Source: Hafnia alvei (GTDB lineage Bacteria > Pseudomonadota > Gammaproteobacteria > Enterobacterales > Enterobacteriaceae). From it: 64,000 nucleotides of DNA. Of the stretch, positions 1 to 11,774 are shown piece by piece. The first letter of the stretch is position 1; each line of letters starts with the position of its first letter. The stretch lies in contig NZ_CP139992.1 of assembly GCF_034424155.1 (NCBI RefSeq), forward strand, positions 4,294,012-4,358,011, in the 5' to 3' direction. Below the pieces are notes generated by a model, which saw only the letters and a program-made list of their open reading frames with translations, did not search any database and was not told where the DNA came from. Both the position numbers and the translations under genes were made by a program.

Positions 1-1701
<1,701 letters not shown>

Positions 1702-1785
1702 CTATTCCTAGGACGTTCAAGTTAAGTTACCCACAGCGGGCGGCTTGCTTGAAGCGCCCGCTTGGTGACTAACACTATGAAGGGA

Positions 1786-2271
<486 letters not shown>

Positions 2272-2352
2272 TTAATTCAGGGTTGTCCAAAACTCTATAG
2301 TTCGAGTTTGACATTAAAGTTAAAACGTTTGGCCTTACTTAACGGAGAACCA

Positions 2353-2848
<496 letters not shown>

Positions 2849-2869
2849 GAAATATACAAGATCGCATTC

Positions 2870-3157
2870 TCACCAAGATACTTGCTGAAGGTGTTTGGCA
2901 CTCAGTTCAACGAACTGATTATAGTCTAACAACACGATATTGGATGAAATTCGAGCACTCAAACCTCGAGCAATAACATCGACATTCAGCGCATATAGGG
3001 ATGTGGAGGCAGAAATGAGCTTTTCAAGGGCATGGGTATTTGCTAGCCCGCACAGAACACCATCCTGAAGAAGCACGATAGCGTCATTATTGCCCACAAT
3101 AGCGCAAAGAGTTGTCAGATCTGCTGAGGTTGGAGACTTTGCCAGCGTATGTAACAT
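2870..3157 (-). CDS. tusB: Sulfurtransferase complex subunit TusB
   Basis: TusB is part of the cytosolic TusBCD heterohexamer, which takes persulfide sulfur from TusA and passes it to TusE and MnmA for 2-thiolation of the tRNA wobble uridine. The protein is 95 residues, MLHTLAKSP...HLQQVSW, the normal family length. The ATG at 3157 is preferred over an in-frame TTG at 3172 because a GGTGA site lies 7 bases before the ATG and family members start MLHTL. It is the last gene of a yheO-tusD-tusC-tusB run that leads into the str operon. Confidence 0.95.
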   Translation of the reverse strand: MLHTLAKSPTSADLTTLCAIVGNNDAIVLLQDGVLCGLANTHALEKLISASTSLYALNVDVIARGLSARISSNIVLLDYNQFVELSAKHLQQVSW

Positions 3158-3175
3158 GTAAAATATCACCAAAGG

Positions 3176-3535
3176 CTAAAAGGTTAGCACAACATCGCGT
3201 TGTTCAAGATTTTGTCGAATCTGTGCCGCAGTTCGCAGTTGAACGTCGATAATCCACTGCTCATTGTCATGTAAACCTCTTTCACGCAGTGACTCGGAAC
3301 AGATATAAACGTCTTCAATATCGTAAAGCGGCATCACGCCAAAGGTTGAAACATAGTCTCGACAAAGAATTTCAGCCGGTTTTTGATTGGGCAAAAGTTG
3401 GAAAACACCATCCCCAACAAAAAACACCTGAATATCCTCGCTAAAGGCAGAAGCAGCCAATAAGGCATCCAATCCTTCACGTCCTGCGCTTGATGTATGC
3501 GGAGGCTGAGTAAAAATAAAAGCTAAACGTTTCAT
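3176..3535 (-). CDS. tusC: Sulfurtransferase complex subunit TusC
   Basis: TusC is a DsrF-like subunit of the TusBCD sulfur relay for mnm5s2U tRNA modification. The 119-residue protein starts [31 protein letters not shown], the typical DsrE/F fold N-terminus with a Gly/Ser-rich loop. It lies 9 bp after tusD and 18 bp before the tusB start, consistent with one transcript and balanced subunit synthesis. The catalytic cysteine of the complex is carried by TusD, not by this subunit. Confidence 0.95.
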   Translation of the reverse strand: MKRLAFIFTQPPHTSSAGREGLDALLAASAFSEDIQVFFVGDGVFQLLPNQKPAEILCRDYVSTFGVMPLYDIEDVYICSESLRERGLHDNEQWIIDVQLRTAAQIRQNLEQRDVVLTF

Positions 3536-3544
3536 CCCATCCCC

Positions 3545-3934
3545 TCAGAATTGCATGATGCGATCGCAGGTCAATGCGGCTTCAGCCAGTGAACCTAACC
3601 CACTCAAGACAAAGCCATCCTGCAAATTGGCGGCAGGTAAGCCCAATTGTGCAGCCTCATCTTTCGAAACCACACCGCGACGCAGCGCTGCCGCGACGCA
3701 CACATTCAGCACCACGTTATGTTCCTGCGCTAATTTATGCCACGCACGAACGAGATCGAATTCATCACTCGCCGGAGATGTCAGCTGATTAGCGTTACTC
3801 ACGCCCTCTCGGTAGAAGAACACGCTGACCAATTGGTGCTCGCTGGCCACCAGTGCCTGAGCAAACTGGTAGGCGCTACTCGCCGCCTGCGTGCCATAAG
3901 CAGGGCCTGTCACAAACAAGGAGTAGCTAAGCAT
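3545..3934 (-). CDS. tusD: Sulfurtransferase complex subunit TusD
   Basis: TusD is the DsrE-like catalytic subunit of TusBCD. It accepts sulfur on a conserved cysteine and relays it to TusE. The protein has 129 residues, one longer than E. coli TusD. The expected active-site cysteine is C79 in [14 protein letters not shown], equivalent to E. coli C78. The ATG shares one base with the yheO stop (TAATG), so translation is probably coupled to yheO. Confidence 0.95.
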   Translation of the reverse strand: MLSYSLFVTGPAYGTQAASSAYQFAQALVASEHQLVSVFFYREGVSNANQLTSPASDEFDLVRAWHKLAQEHNVVLNVCVAAALRRGVVSKDEAAQLGLPAANLQDGFVLSGLGSLAEAALTCDRIMQF

Positions 3935-4656
3935 TAGCGATCGCTGCCCTGTAGGTCGCCGCTTTTGAACTGACGAATATACAGATACACCGTGTGCTTA
4001 GAGATATTCAGACGGTCGGCAACCTGATTAATGGCGTCTTTGATATCAAAGATGCCTTTTTCATGTAGGTTCAGCACAATTTGGCGATTCTTCGCATTGT
4101 TTGATACAGAACGGTCAGCATTCACTTCTTCGATGGTGAACTCTAACGTCTGCGCCACTAAGTCATCCACGGAAGAGGCAAAATTCACTGAAGAAGCAAC
4201 GTCTTGTGAAGCCTTAGGAATAAAGGTTTCCATGATCTGTGAGAAAGGCACATCCAGATTCATGTTGATACATAGCAGACCAATAACGCGCTGCTCTTTG
4301 TTACGAATGGCAATCGTAACCGACTTCATCAACACGCCGCTTTTTGCGCGCGTGAAGTACGCTTTTGACACGCTGCTATCTTCACCGGCCATATCGTGCA
4401 GCATGCGCAGGGCTAAATCGGTAATCGGCGAGCCGATTTTGCGCCCCGTATGTTCACCGTTTGCAATACGTACCGCTGAACATTTCAAGTCCTCAAGCGA
4501 ATGCAAAACGATTTCGCAATGAGAGCCAATGAGCATAGCAAGACCATCAACAACGGCTTCGTATGATTTCAGAATTTCATGATCGGTCTGGCTGAACGGA
4601 CGCTCATCCAGTAAATCGAGCTCACTGGTGTCACCAGGCATAAGCGTATTGGACAT
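3934..4656 (-). CDS. yheO: YheO family transcriptional regulator (PAS-like + HTH)
   Basis: Predicted DNA-binding regulator with an N-terminal YheO/PAS-like domain (about residues 25-135, [20 protein letters not shown] onward) and a C-terminal helix-turn-helix (about residues 195-235, [20 protein letters not shown]). Regulators with this architecture usually sense a small ligand, but the ligand here is unknown. An in-frame TTG exists at 4665. The ATG at 4656 has a G-rich site 9 bases upstream and gives 240 residues, the E. coli length. It heads the tusDCB transcript with a one-base overlap. A perfect 18-bp palindrome lies 32 bp upstream and is a candidate autoregulatory site. Confidence 0.93.
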   Translation of the reverse strand: MSNTLMPGDTSELDLLDERPFSQTDHEILKSYEAVVDGLAMLIGSHCEIVLHSLEDLKCSAVRIANGEHTGRKIGSPITDLALRMLHDMAGEDSSVSKAYFTRAKSGVLMKSVTIAIRNKEQRVIGLLCINMNLDVPFSQIMETFIPKASQDVASSVNFASSVDDLVAQTLEFTIEEVNADRSVSNNAKNRQIVLNLHEKGIFDIKDAINQVADRLNISKHTVYLYIRQFKSGDLQGSDR

Positions 4657-4687
4657 TGAAGACAACCCCCACGGAGGATTTAGCTAC

Positions 4688-4705
4688 GCATCCATCGATG
4701 GATGC
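4688..4705. promoter_or_regulatory. 18-bp perfect palindrome upstream of yheO
   Basis: GCATCCATCGATGGATGC is a perfect inverted repeat with no spacer. It lies 32 bp before the yheO start codon in the yheO-fkpA intergenic region. It is not followed by a T-run, so it does not look like a terminator. Its position and symmetry fit an operator, possibly for YheO itself. The binding protein is not known. Confidence 0.5.
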
Positions 4706-4814
4706 AGATTCAAGAAAACGTGCTAGTTAGCAAATAAAGTTTAGCAAAGCTGCCCTATTAAAATCCTTGAGGCCAGCGGGGTAAAAGTTTTTTTTACCTT
4801 CCAACGATAAAAAA

Positions 4815-4848
4815 CAAAAAAGCCGTGGAATATTCCACGGCTTTTTTT
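4815..4848 (-). terminator. Rho-independent terminator downstream of fkpA
   Basis: A 22-bp perfect inverted repeat (4821-4842; half-site AGCCGTGGAAT) is flanked by an A-rich stretch on the left and a run of seven Ts on the right. It lies 16 bp beyond the fkpA stop and reads as a strong terminator on the minus strand. It could also act on plus-strand transcripts. Confidence 0.9.
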
Positions 4849-4863
4849 AAACATTCAAGTTAA

Positions 4864-5682
4864 TTACTTGCCTGCTTTCGCTGCGTCAGCTTTTGCTGGA
4901 GCTTCTGCTTTCGCGTCAGCTTTTGGTGCAGCTTTAACATCCAGCAGTTCTACATCAAATACCAGCGTAGAGTTTGCAGGGATGCCTGGGACGCCAGTTT
5001 TGCCATATGCCAATTCTGGTGGGATGACCAGCTTGATTTTGCCGCCTTTTTTGATGTGTTTCAGGCCTTCAGTCCAGCCTGGGATAACGCCATCAAGACG
5101 GAAAGACAGTGGCTCACCGCGGCTGTATGAGTTATCAAACTCAGTACCATCGGTCAGAGTACCTTTGTAGTTAACCACTACGGTATCGCTGTCTTTTGGC
5201 TCAGCACCGGTGCCTTCTTTATCAACTTGATACATCAGGCCAGTTTTGGTGGTTTTAACGTTTTTCTCTTTAGCGAACGCATCACGGAATTTTTTACCCG
5301 CGTCTGCGTTAGCTTTAGCATCCTGTTCCATCTTAGCCTGTGCAGATGCTTTTACGCGTGCTTCAAAGCCCTGCAGAGTGCCTTCGATTTCTTGGTCGGT
5401 CAGCTTGCTTTTACCTGCGAAAGCATCTTGGACACCGGAGATCAACTGGTCTTTATCCAACTTGATGCCCAGTTTTTCCTGCTCTTTCAGGGAGTTTTCC
5501 ATATAACGTCCCAGAGAAGCACCTAATGCGTATGCTGCCTGCTGATCGTCATTCTTGAATTTGCTGTTAGTTGCTGTCGGCGCAGCATCTGCAGCTTTAG
5601 CTGCGTCAGCGGCGAACGCTGATGCATTCAGAGCCAGAGCCATTGTGGTTGCCAGCACAGTAACTTTAAAAAAAGATTTCAT
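4864..5682 (-). CDS. fkpA: FKBP-type peptidyl-prolyl isomerase FkpA, periplasmic
   Basis: FkpA is a periplasmic chaperone and prolyl isomerase active in the envelope stress response. The 272-residue protein starts MKSFFKVTVLATTMALALNA and has a signal peptide cleaved near AFA-AD. An N-terminal dimerisation domain follows (about 45-140). The FKBP domain (about 145-250) carries VVVNYKGTLTDGTEFDNS and PGWTEGLKHI. The tail is a low-complexity Ala/Lys/Asp segment. The ATG at 5682 has GGAG at proper distance; an in-frame TTG at 5694 overlaps that site and is rejected. It is transcribed alone, with a terminator behind it. I did not see a clear sigma-E promoter. Confidence 0.96.
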   Translation of the reverse strand: MKSFFKVTVLATTMALALNASAFAADAAKAADAAPTATNSKFKNDDQQAAYALGASLGRYMENSLKEQEKLGIKLDKDQLISGVQDAFAGKSKLTDQEIEGTLQGFEARVKASAQAKMEQDAKANADAGKKFRDAFAKEKNVKTTKTGLMYQVDKEGTGAEPKDSDTVVVNYKGTLTDGTEFDNSYSRGEPLSFRLDGVIPGWTEGLKHIKKGGKIKLVIPPELAYGKTGVPGIPANSTLVFDVELLDVKAAPKADAKAEAPAKADAAKAGK

Positions 5683-5787
5683 CCATTTCTCCAAACTTTA
5701 AGGCAAATTACCTTAAATAACGATGAGCTAAATGTAGTTGGCTACTATAGCGGTCTGTTGACGCATAAAACAATCACTAAGCGTGCC

Positions 5788-5806
5788 AGTCTGATAAATT
5801 CAGACT
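5788..5806. repeat. Inverted repeat in fkpA-slyX intergenic region
   Basis: AGTCTGA and TCAGACT are perfect 7-bp arms separated by a 5-base spacer. They lie about 105 bp upstream of the fkpA start and 150 bp upstream of slyX. There is no adjacent T-run. This may be a regulatory site or a small hairpin; its function is unknown. Confidence 0.35.
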
Positions 5807-5954
5807 ACAACATGCCCAAAAAGTTTCACTCGCTTAGCCAATCAACAAGCGTAACGCGCAATTCGCCTGCTTTACGGGTAAAATAACGATTATGAGGTGA
5901 AATTTCACCTATGAAATTGTGAACAGAAACTACACCGTTTTCAGAGGAAAGATT

Positions 5955-6188
5955 ATGCAACCATCGGCTTGGGATCGCGAAGAGCTTGAATCCCGATTTG
6001 AAATGCTCGAAAGCCGACTGGCTTTTCAGGAAATAACGATTGAGGAGCTCAACCAAACGGTTATTGCTCTTCAGCTAGAGATGAATAAATACCGCGAGCA
6101 AATGCATTTACTGGTGGATAAGCTTAAAGCAGCTCAGCCGTCGATGATGGCTCACCCATCAGAAGAAACACCGCCGCCCCACTATTGA
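5955..6188 (+). CDS. slyX: SlyX family protein
   Basis: Small protein of unknown function, conserved next to slyD. It has 77 residues, with a predicted coiled coil across about residues 10-55 ([20 protein letters not shown]) and the family's typical PPPHY C-terminus. The start at 5955 ([15 protein letters not shown]) follows an AGAGGAAA site and matches family length; an in-frame ATG at 5919 lacks a ribosome-binding site. It is convergent with slyD and shares a short terminator with it. Confidence 0.93.
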   Translation: MQPSAWDREELESRFEMLESRLAFQEITIEELNQTVIALQLEMNKYREQMHLLVDKLKAAQPSMMAHPSEETPPPHY

Positions 6189-6204
6189 GCGATGATTTAA
6201 CAAC

Positions 6205-6230
6205 AAAAAAGCGGCCAAGGCCGCTTTTTT
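6205..6230. terminator. Bidirectional terminator between slyX and slyD
   Basis: A GCGGCC/GGCCGC stem (6211-6224) is flanked by six As on the left and six Ts on the right. It lies between the convergent slyX and slyD stops and can serve both strands. Confidence 0.85.
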
Positions 6231-6253
6231 CATTCTGCTTATCAATCACAGAA

Positions 6254-6850
6254 TTAATGACAGCCGCAACCACCGTTGCCTTTGCCATTACCACCACAGC
6301 AACCACCTTCTTCACCATGGTCGTGACCGTGTTCGTGGCCATGACCACCACAGCAGCCTTCGCCGTGTTCGTGGTGATGATCGTGCTCGCCGTGTACGTG
6401 ACCATGCTCCAGCTCTTCAGCAGTTGCTTCACGGATGGCGATCACTTCAACGTGGAAGTTCAGGTTCTGGCCAGCCAGCATGTGGTTACCATCAACAACA
6501 ACGTGGTCGTCGTCAACTTCGGTAATTTCTACTGGAACTGGACCCTGATCGGTTTCAGCCAAGAAACGCATGCCAACCTGCAGTTCGTCAACGCCCATGA
6601 AAACGTCTTTAGGAACGCGCTGAACCAGATTTTCATCGTAGTTACCGTAAGCGTCATTGGCGCCAACGTGAACGTCAAAGCTATCGCCTTCAGCGTGACC
6701 TTCCAGAGCTGCTTCCAGCCCAGAAATCAGGGAGCCATGTCCGTGCAGATAATCCAACGGTGCACTCACCGGAGATTCATCAACTAAAACACCGTCTTCT
6801 GTACGTACCTGATAGGCCAAGCTGACCACCAGGTCTTTTGCTACTTTCAT
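6254..6850 (-). CDS. slyD: FKBP-type peptidyl-prolyl isomerase and metallochaperone SlyD
   Basis: Cytosolic prolyl isomerase/chaperone that also binds nickel and feeds hydrogenase maturation. The 198-residue protein begins MKVAKDLVVSLAYQVRTEDG. FKBP segments (about 1-70 and 130-145) surround the insert-in-flap chaperone domain (about 75-125). From about residue 148 the tail is extremely His/Gly/Cys rich, including several HGHEH/HDHHH runs and CCGG and CGCH motifs, as expected for a Ni/Zn-binding tail. It shares a terminator with slyX and is transcribed away from yheV. Confidence 0.97.
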   Translation of the reverse strand: MKVAKDLVVSLAYQVRTEDGVLVDESPVSAPLDYLHGHGSLISGLEAALEGHAEGDSFDVHVGANDAYGNYDENLVQRVPKDVFMGVDELQVGMRFLAETDQGPVPVEITEVDDDHVVVDGNHMLAGQNLNFHVEVIAIREATAEELEHGHVHGEHDHHHEHGEGCCGGHGHEHGHDHGEEGGCCGGNGKGNGGCGCH

Positions 6851-6957
6851 GATATCTCCTAGCGTTGGAAACTAAATTGGCGCAGATTGTAGCGGAATTT
6901 TGCGCCACTGTACCCACAAGGATAAAAAATCCCTCGCAGAAACGCCACCCTTGCCAC

Positions 6958-7152
6958 TTATTCTGGCTTAAAAATACCGATCATTTGGTTGTTATGCTGA
7001 ACATGGTCACTGACATTCGCTTCTGGCTGACTTAGCTGATGCCCGCACTTAACACACTCAGCATGCTCAATATTATTCTCTCGCCATACCACCAACGTAT
7101 CCTGTGCCTTACAGCTGGGACAGGTTGCTCCTGCAATAAATCTCTTTTTCAT
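6958..7152 (-). CDS. yheV: YheV family zinc-ribbon protein
   Basis: Small protein of unknown function, 64 residues. It has two CxxC knuckles, CPSC near residue 11 and CVKC near residue 33, which together form a likely zinc ribbon. It is conserved immediately downstream of kefB and is 25 bp from it here, so it is probably part of the kefGB-yheV transcript. No catalytic motif is visible. Confidence 0.9.
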   Translation of the reverse strand: MKKRFIAGATCPSCKAQDTLVVWRENNIEHAECVKCGHQLSQPEANVSDHVQHNNQMIGIFKPE

Positions 7153-7177
7153 TTTGTTACCCTATTCGTAGGCCTTT

Positions 7178-8992
7178 TCACAGGTCTTCTTCGTCCCAGT
7201 CATTCATCTGCCGCCGCTCATGCTGCATCTCGCGCTGAAAAATATCTTCCAGTTCGCGTCTGGCCTCTTTAACACGCGAAATTTGCGTCACATCTCCCTG
7301 ATGATGCGGCATCAACTCACGCAGCATGCGCATATCTAAACGGCGAAAATGCTGCTGTGCCCGATGCGCCTGATGAGGATGCATACCCAGTTCCATCAGC
7401 GCCTTACGCCCCAGTTCTAGCGCGCTAGAAAACGTTTCACGGCTAAATTGATTCACACCAGCCATCAACAATTCATGCGCCTCAACGCGGCCACGCGCAC
7501 GCGCCAGAATTTTCAAGTGTGGGAAATGCTGCTGGCACAAATGCACCACGGCGAGGGTGTCTTCTGGCTCATTACAGGTCACAACAATCGCCTCCGCTTT
7601 CTCTGCCCCAGCTGCGCGCAGCAGCTCAAGCTCAGTGGCATCACCGTAATAAACTTTATACCCATAGCGACGCATCATACTGACAGCGCTCACATCACGT
7701 TCTAAAACCGTGATCCGCATTTTATTCGCCATCAGTAGGCGACCAATCACCTGACCAAAACGCCCAAAGCCGACGATAATCACCTGGGGATCATCATCCT
7801 CCACAAACGGCGCCTCTTCGTCCTCTTCCTGCGGGTTGTAGCGTTTCTCTAAAATACGGTCGACCAACTGCATTAACAGCGGCGTAGTCACCATTGAAAG
7901 CGTTACAATCACCAGCAGCAGCGCCATCTGATCGCCCTGCAATAATTTTTGCGTGCTAGCCGCTGAGAACAGAACGAAGGCAAACTCTCCCCCTTGGCTC
8001 AACACCGCCGCAAACTGCATTCGCACCGAGCGGCGGATGCCGGCTATGCGAGCAAGCAGATATAACACGCCGCCTTTTACCGCCACCAAAATGGCGACAC
8101 CAGCCAATACCTCAGGTAAATGGGTGTAGAGAACCCCCAAATTCAGCGCCATACCGACTGAGATGAAAAATAGCCCCAGCAATAGGCCCTTAAACGGTTC
8201 AATCGCAATTTCTAATTCATGTTGGAACTCGCTCTCCGCCAACAGCACACCCGCGATAAACGTCCCCATCGCCATCGACACGCCTAACGCGTCCATGAAC
8301 ATGGCGGAGCCAAGCACTACTAAAAGTGCGGCGGCGGTGAAAATCTCACGCACGCCGGTCGCGGCAATATAGCGAAAAATCGGTCGCAGTAAGTAACGGC
8401 CACCAATCAACATGCCCAGCAAAGCACCCACTTTGATGGCAATAAACGTCCAATCCGTATCTTTATTGCTGGAACCGACTAAAACAGGAATTAGCGCCAG
8501 CGCAGGGATCACGGCCATATCTTGAAACAGTAATACCGAGAATCCGAGCTGACCGCCTTCGTTGCGGTTCATCCCCTTCTCGCGCATCATCTGCAAAGCC
8601 ATCGCGGTGGAAGACATCGCCAACCCAATTCCACCAATAACCGCAGCCTGCCATGAAAAATCCGTTAACAGCAATAAACCGCCCAGAATGACTGCGGTAA
8701 GTAAAACCTGCCCAGCCCCCACGCCAAAAATCGAGCGTCGAAGCGACCACAGCTTGCTAGGATTAAGCTCTAAGCCAATGATGAAAAGCAGGAATACAAC
8801 ACCCAGTTCCGAAAAATGCAGGATCTCATCCACGTCACGGATAAACCCTAACCCCCACGGACCAATCGCAATACCCGCAATCAAAAAACCCAGCACGGTA
8901 CCAATACCAATCCGCCGAGCAATCGGCACTGCCACGACGGCTGCAAATAGGAACAGCAGTATCGCTGGTAAGAGTGAGCCCTCTTCGGTCAT
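7178..8992 (-). CDS. kefB: Glutathione-regulated potassium efflux antiporter KefB
   Basis: Inner-membrane K+/H+ antiporter of the CPA2 family. It is closed by glutathione and opened by glutathione adducts, acidifying the cytoplasm to protect against electrophiles. The protein has 604 residues: a CPA2 membrane domain (about 5-378) containing [20 protein letters not shown] near residue 253, then an acidic linker, then a KTN/RCK domain from about residue 402 with the nucleotide-binding motif [13 protein letters not shown]. The ATG overlaps the kefG stop by 4 bp (ATGA), so the pair is translationally coupled. Length and domain order match E. coli KefB. Confidence 0.97.
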   Translation of the reverse strand: MTEEGSLLPAILLFLFAAVVAVPIARRIGIGTVLGFLIAGIAIGPWGLGFIRDVDEILHFSELGVVFLLFIIGLELNPSKLWSLRRSIFGVGAGQVLLTAVILGGLLLLTDFSWQAAVIGGIGLAMSSTAMALQMMREKGMNRNEGGQLGFSVLLFQDMAVIPALALIPVLVGSSNKDTDWTFIAIKVGALLGMLIGGRYLLRPIFRYIAATGVREIFTAAALLVVLGSAMFMDALGVSMAMGTFIAGVLLAESEFQHELEIAIEPFKGLLLGLFFISVGMALNLGVLYTHLPEVLAGVAILVAVKGGVLYLLARIAGIRRSVRMQFAAVLSQGGEFAFVLFSAASTQKLLQGDQMALLLVIVTLSMVTTPLLMQLVDRILEKRYNPQEEDEEAPFVEDDDPQVIIVGFGRFGQVIGRLLMANKMRITVLERDVSAVSMMRRYGYKVYYGDATELELLRAAGAEKAEAIVVTCNEPEDTLAVVHLCQQHFPHLKILARARGRVEAHELLMAGVNQFSRETFSSALELGRKALMELGMHPHQAHRAQQHFRRLDMRMLRELMPHHQGDVTQISRVKEARRELEDIFQREMQHERRQMNDWDEEDL

Positions 8993-9543
8993 AAACTACC
9001 GCCTCCCGCCAAAGGTGATTCCAACCATTGCCCGTAGGCTTTGGCATGCGTTTGCAAAACGTCGGGCTTAAGCCGGCGAGCCCAATAAACCACCATCGGC
9101 GTCATCCAATGCATATGGCACATGCCTGCCGTTAACTCAAATGGACGCAAAACTTCATCCATGGTGTAACGGTTATAGCCACCCATTTGATAAGCCCCCT
9201 CAGGCTCACCGGTTGTAACGACGCTACGCCAATATTTTCCGCGCAGAGCATTTCCGCCAACGCCGCTGGCAAAACCGCGCGACAGCACGCGATCCAGCCA
9301 CTCTTTCAATAAGGCAGGACAGCTATAGGTATAAAGAGGATGTTGAAAAACAATAACTTGATGCTCACGCAGCAGTTTCTGCTCATGGTGAATATCAATA
9401 AAAAAATCAGGATAGTGCGCGTAGAGATCGTGCACGGTGACATGTTCTAGCTGCTGTGCCGGCTGCAGTAAAACTCGGTTTGCAACCGAGTCCTGTGATT
9501 CCGGATGGGCATACAGCAGCAATACTTTCGGTGGCTGCGACAT
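8989..9543 (-). CDS. kefG: KefG, ancillary quinone-oxidoreductase-like subunit of KefB
   Basis: Flavodoxin-fold protein of the NAD(P)H:quinone oxidoreductase family, needed for full KefB activity at the cytoplasmic face. It has 184 residues, with the N-terminal phosphate-binding strand-loop [20 protein letters not shown] and the [22 protein letters not shown] motif near residue 67. It overlaps kefB by 4 bp and is divergent from yheS across 151 bp. Confidence 0.95.
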   Translation of the reverse strand: MSQPPKVLLLYAHPESQDSVANRVLLQPAQQLEHVTVHDLYAHYPDFFIDIHHEQKLLREHQVIVFQHPLYTYSCPALLKEWLDRVLSRGFASGVGGNALRGKYWRSVVTTGEPEGAYQMGGYNRYTMDEVLRPFELTAGMCHMHWMTPMVVYWARRLKPDVLQTHAKAYGQWLESPLAGGGSL

Positions 9544-9694
9544 CTATTCCCCTCCCCAAAGCGTCGTCATCGGTGAGCATTTCAGCTACCATGCAGCGCT
9601 AAGATTAAAATTAATAGTGTGCGTGTTCTGAAAACTTATTATTGTTCACGCAAAAACAACCGTAATTTAACACATTTCTAATAGACGGCGCTTT

Positions 9695-11623
9695 ATGATT
9701 GTTTTCTCATCGCTACAAATTCGACGCGGTACCCGCGTTCTGCTAGACAATGCCAGTGCAACGGTTAACCCCGGCCAGAAAGTGGGTCTGGTGGGTAAAA
9801 ATGGCTGTGGGAAATCAACGCTGCTGTCGCTGTTAAAAGGTGAAATGAGTGCCGATGCTGGCAGTTTCAACTTTCCTGGTAACTGGGCGCTGGCGTGGGT
9901 CAATCAAGAAACCCCTGCACTCGACGTGCCCGCTTTAGAGTATGTACTCGACGGCGACCGTGAATTCCGCCAGCTAGAGTCTGAGCTCAACGATGCAAAC
10001 GAAGGCAACGACGGCAACGCCATCGCATTAGTGCATGGCAAGCTAGACGCCATTCAAGCGTGGACCATCCGCTCTCGCGCTTCCAGCCTGCTACACGGTT
10101 TAGGCTTTAGCCAAAGCCAGCTCGAAGAGCCGGTAAAATCCTTCTCCGGCGGCTGGCGTATGCGCCTTAACCTTGCACAAGCGCTAATTTGCCGCTCCGA
10201 TTTACTGCTGCTCGATGAGCCCACTAACCACCTCGACTTAGATGCGGTGATTTGGCTAGAACGCTGGCTAAAAAGCTACACCGGCACACTGATTCTTATC
10301 TCCCATGACCGTGATTTCCTCGATCCGATCGTCGACAAAATCTTGCATATCGAGCAAGAACAGATGTTCGAGTACACCGGCAACTATTCATCGTTTGAGC
10401 TACAACGCGCCACTAAGCTTTCACAGCAACAATCGATGTATGAAAGCCAGCAGCAGCGCGTCGCGCATCTGCAAAGCTACATCGATCGCTTCAAAGCCAA
10501 GGCATCAAAAGCTAAACAGGCGCAAAGCCGCGTGAAGATGCTAGAGCGAATGGAGCTCATTGCGCCAGCTCACGTCGACAATCCATTCCACTTCAGCTTC
10601 CGCGAGCCAGAAAGCCTGCCAAACCCATTGCTGCGGATGGAAAAAGTGAGCGCTGGCTACGGTGACAAAACCATTCTGGATTCCATCAAGCTGAATCTCG
10701 TTCCCGGTTCTCGCATTGGTCTGCTAGGCCGCAACGGCGCAGGTAAATCCACGCTAATCAAGCTGTTGGCGGGTGAACTAGCACCGCAAAAAGGCGAAAT
10801 CGGTTTAGCCAAAGGCGTGAAGCTGGGCTACTTCGCTCAGCATCAGTTGGAATATTTACGCGCAGATGAATCACCGTTGCAGCATCTTACCCGCATCGCC
10901 CCACGCGAAACGGAACAGCAACTGCGTGACTATCTAGGCGGTTTTGGTTTCCGCGGCGATAAAGTCACCGAGCACACCGCGCGTTTCTCCGGTGGAGAAA
11001 AAGCACGTCTGGTATTAGCACTGGTTGTTTGGCAGCGCCCTAATTTGTTGCTGCTCGATGAACCCACTAACCACCTCGATTTAGACATGCGCCAAGCGCT
11101 GACCGAAGCCCTCATCGACTTCGAAGGTGCATTGGTGGTGGTTTCCCATGACCGTCACTTACTACGTTCAACGACCGACGATCTGTACTTGGTACACGAT
11201 GGTCAAGTTGAGCCGTTTGCTGGCGATTTGGAAGATTATCAACAGTGGATGATTGACCTGCAACGTCAACAGGCACAGCAAGACTCCAATAAAAGCGAAA
11301 GCGAAACTAGCGGGAACAGCGCTCAGGCGCGCAAAGATCAAAAGCGCCGTGCAGCCGAATTCCGCACCCAGACTCAGCCGATCCGCAAGCACATCATGAA
11401 GATGGAACAGCAAATGGAAAAACTGAGCGCTCAGCTAGCCGTACTCGAAGAAAAATTAGCCGATAGCGAACTGTATGATATCAGCCGCAAAGCGGAGCTG
11501 ACCGAATGCCTACAGCAACAGAATCAAACCAAGGCCGCGCTCGAAGAAGCTGAAATGGAATGGTTAGATGGGCAGGAAAAGCTGGAAGTCATGACCCGAG
11601 CCTTTGAGGCTGAAAGCGAATAG
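9695..11623 (+). CDS. yheS: ABC-F family ATP-binding protein YheS
   Basis: Duplicated ABC ATPase without membrane domains; ABC-F proteins act on the ribosome. The protein has 642 residues. ABC1 has Walker A VGKNGCGKST near residue 34, signature SGGWRMRLNLAQAL and Walker B LLLLDEPTNHLDLD. A charged inter-domain linker follows (about 235-305). ABC2 has GRNGAGKST near residue 348 and SGGEKARLVLALV. A coiled-coil C-terminal extension follows (about 540-642). The conserved YheT-YheU neighbours of E. coli are about 5 kb further on here, because an accessory block has entered downstream. Confidence 0.95.
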   Translation: MIVFSSLQIRRGTRVLLDNASATVNPGQKVGLVGKNGCGKSTLLSLLKGEMSADAGSFNFPGNWALAWVNQETPALDVPALEYVLDGDREFRQLESELNDANEGNDGNAIALVHGKLDAIQAWTIRSRASSLLHGLGFSQSQLEEPVKSFSGGWRMRLNLAQALICRSDLLLLDEPTNHLDLDAVIWLERWLKSYTGTLILISHDRDFLDPIVDKILHIEQEQMFEYTGNYSSFELQRATKLSQQQSMYESQQQRVAHLQSYIDRFKAKASKAKQAQSRVKMLERMELIAPAHVDNPFHFSFREPESLPNPLLRMEKVSAGYGDKTILDSIKLNLVPGSRIGLLGRNGAGKSTLIKLLAGELAPQKGEIGLAKGVKLGYFAQHQLEYLRADESPLQHLTRIAPRETEQQLRDYLGGFGFRGDKVTEHTARFSGGEKARLVLALVVWQRPNLLLLDEPTNHLDLDMRQALTEALIDFEGALVVVSHDRHLLRSTTDDLYLVHDGQVEPFAGDLEDYQQWMIDLQRQQAQQDSNKSESETSGNSAQARKDQKRRAAEFRTQTQPIRKHIMKMEQQMEKLSAQLAVLEEKLADSELYDISRKAELTECLQQQNQTKAALEEAEMEWLDGQEKLEVMTRAFEAESE

Positions 11624-11774
11624 GCCTCGCAAAGAGGCTGTAATCGATTGCCAGCGATGAAATATTCGCTGGAATCCACTTCGCATAATCTCATAGACCC
11701 ACTGTTAAGCCCCCGAAAGCGCATTTACTCTGCGCTTGGGTGCTTAGGACTGTCTGTCTTAAGCATAGAGTGGT

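Noticed and set aside
4815-4848. Perfect palindrome near fkpA as an operator
   Set aside because: The flanking A- and T-runs and its position after the stop codon make it an intrinsic terminator.
5919-5954. Twelve-codon N-terminal extension of SlyX
   Set aside because: No ribosome-binding site before 5919; the ATG at 5955 has AGAGGAAA and fits family length.
6185-6787. A 200-codon plus-strand open frame over slyD
   Set aside because: It is the complement of the His/Cys/Gly-rich slyD tail; the Thr/Val/Ala-rich product is an artefact of the reverse frame.
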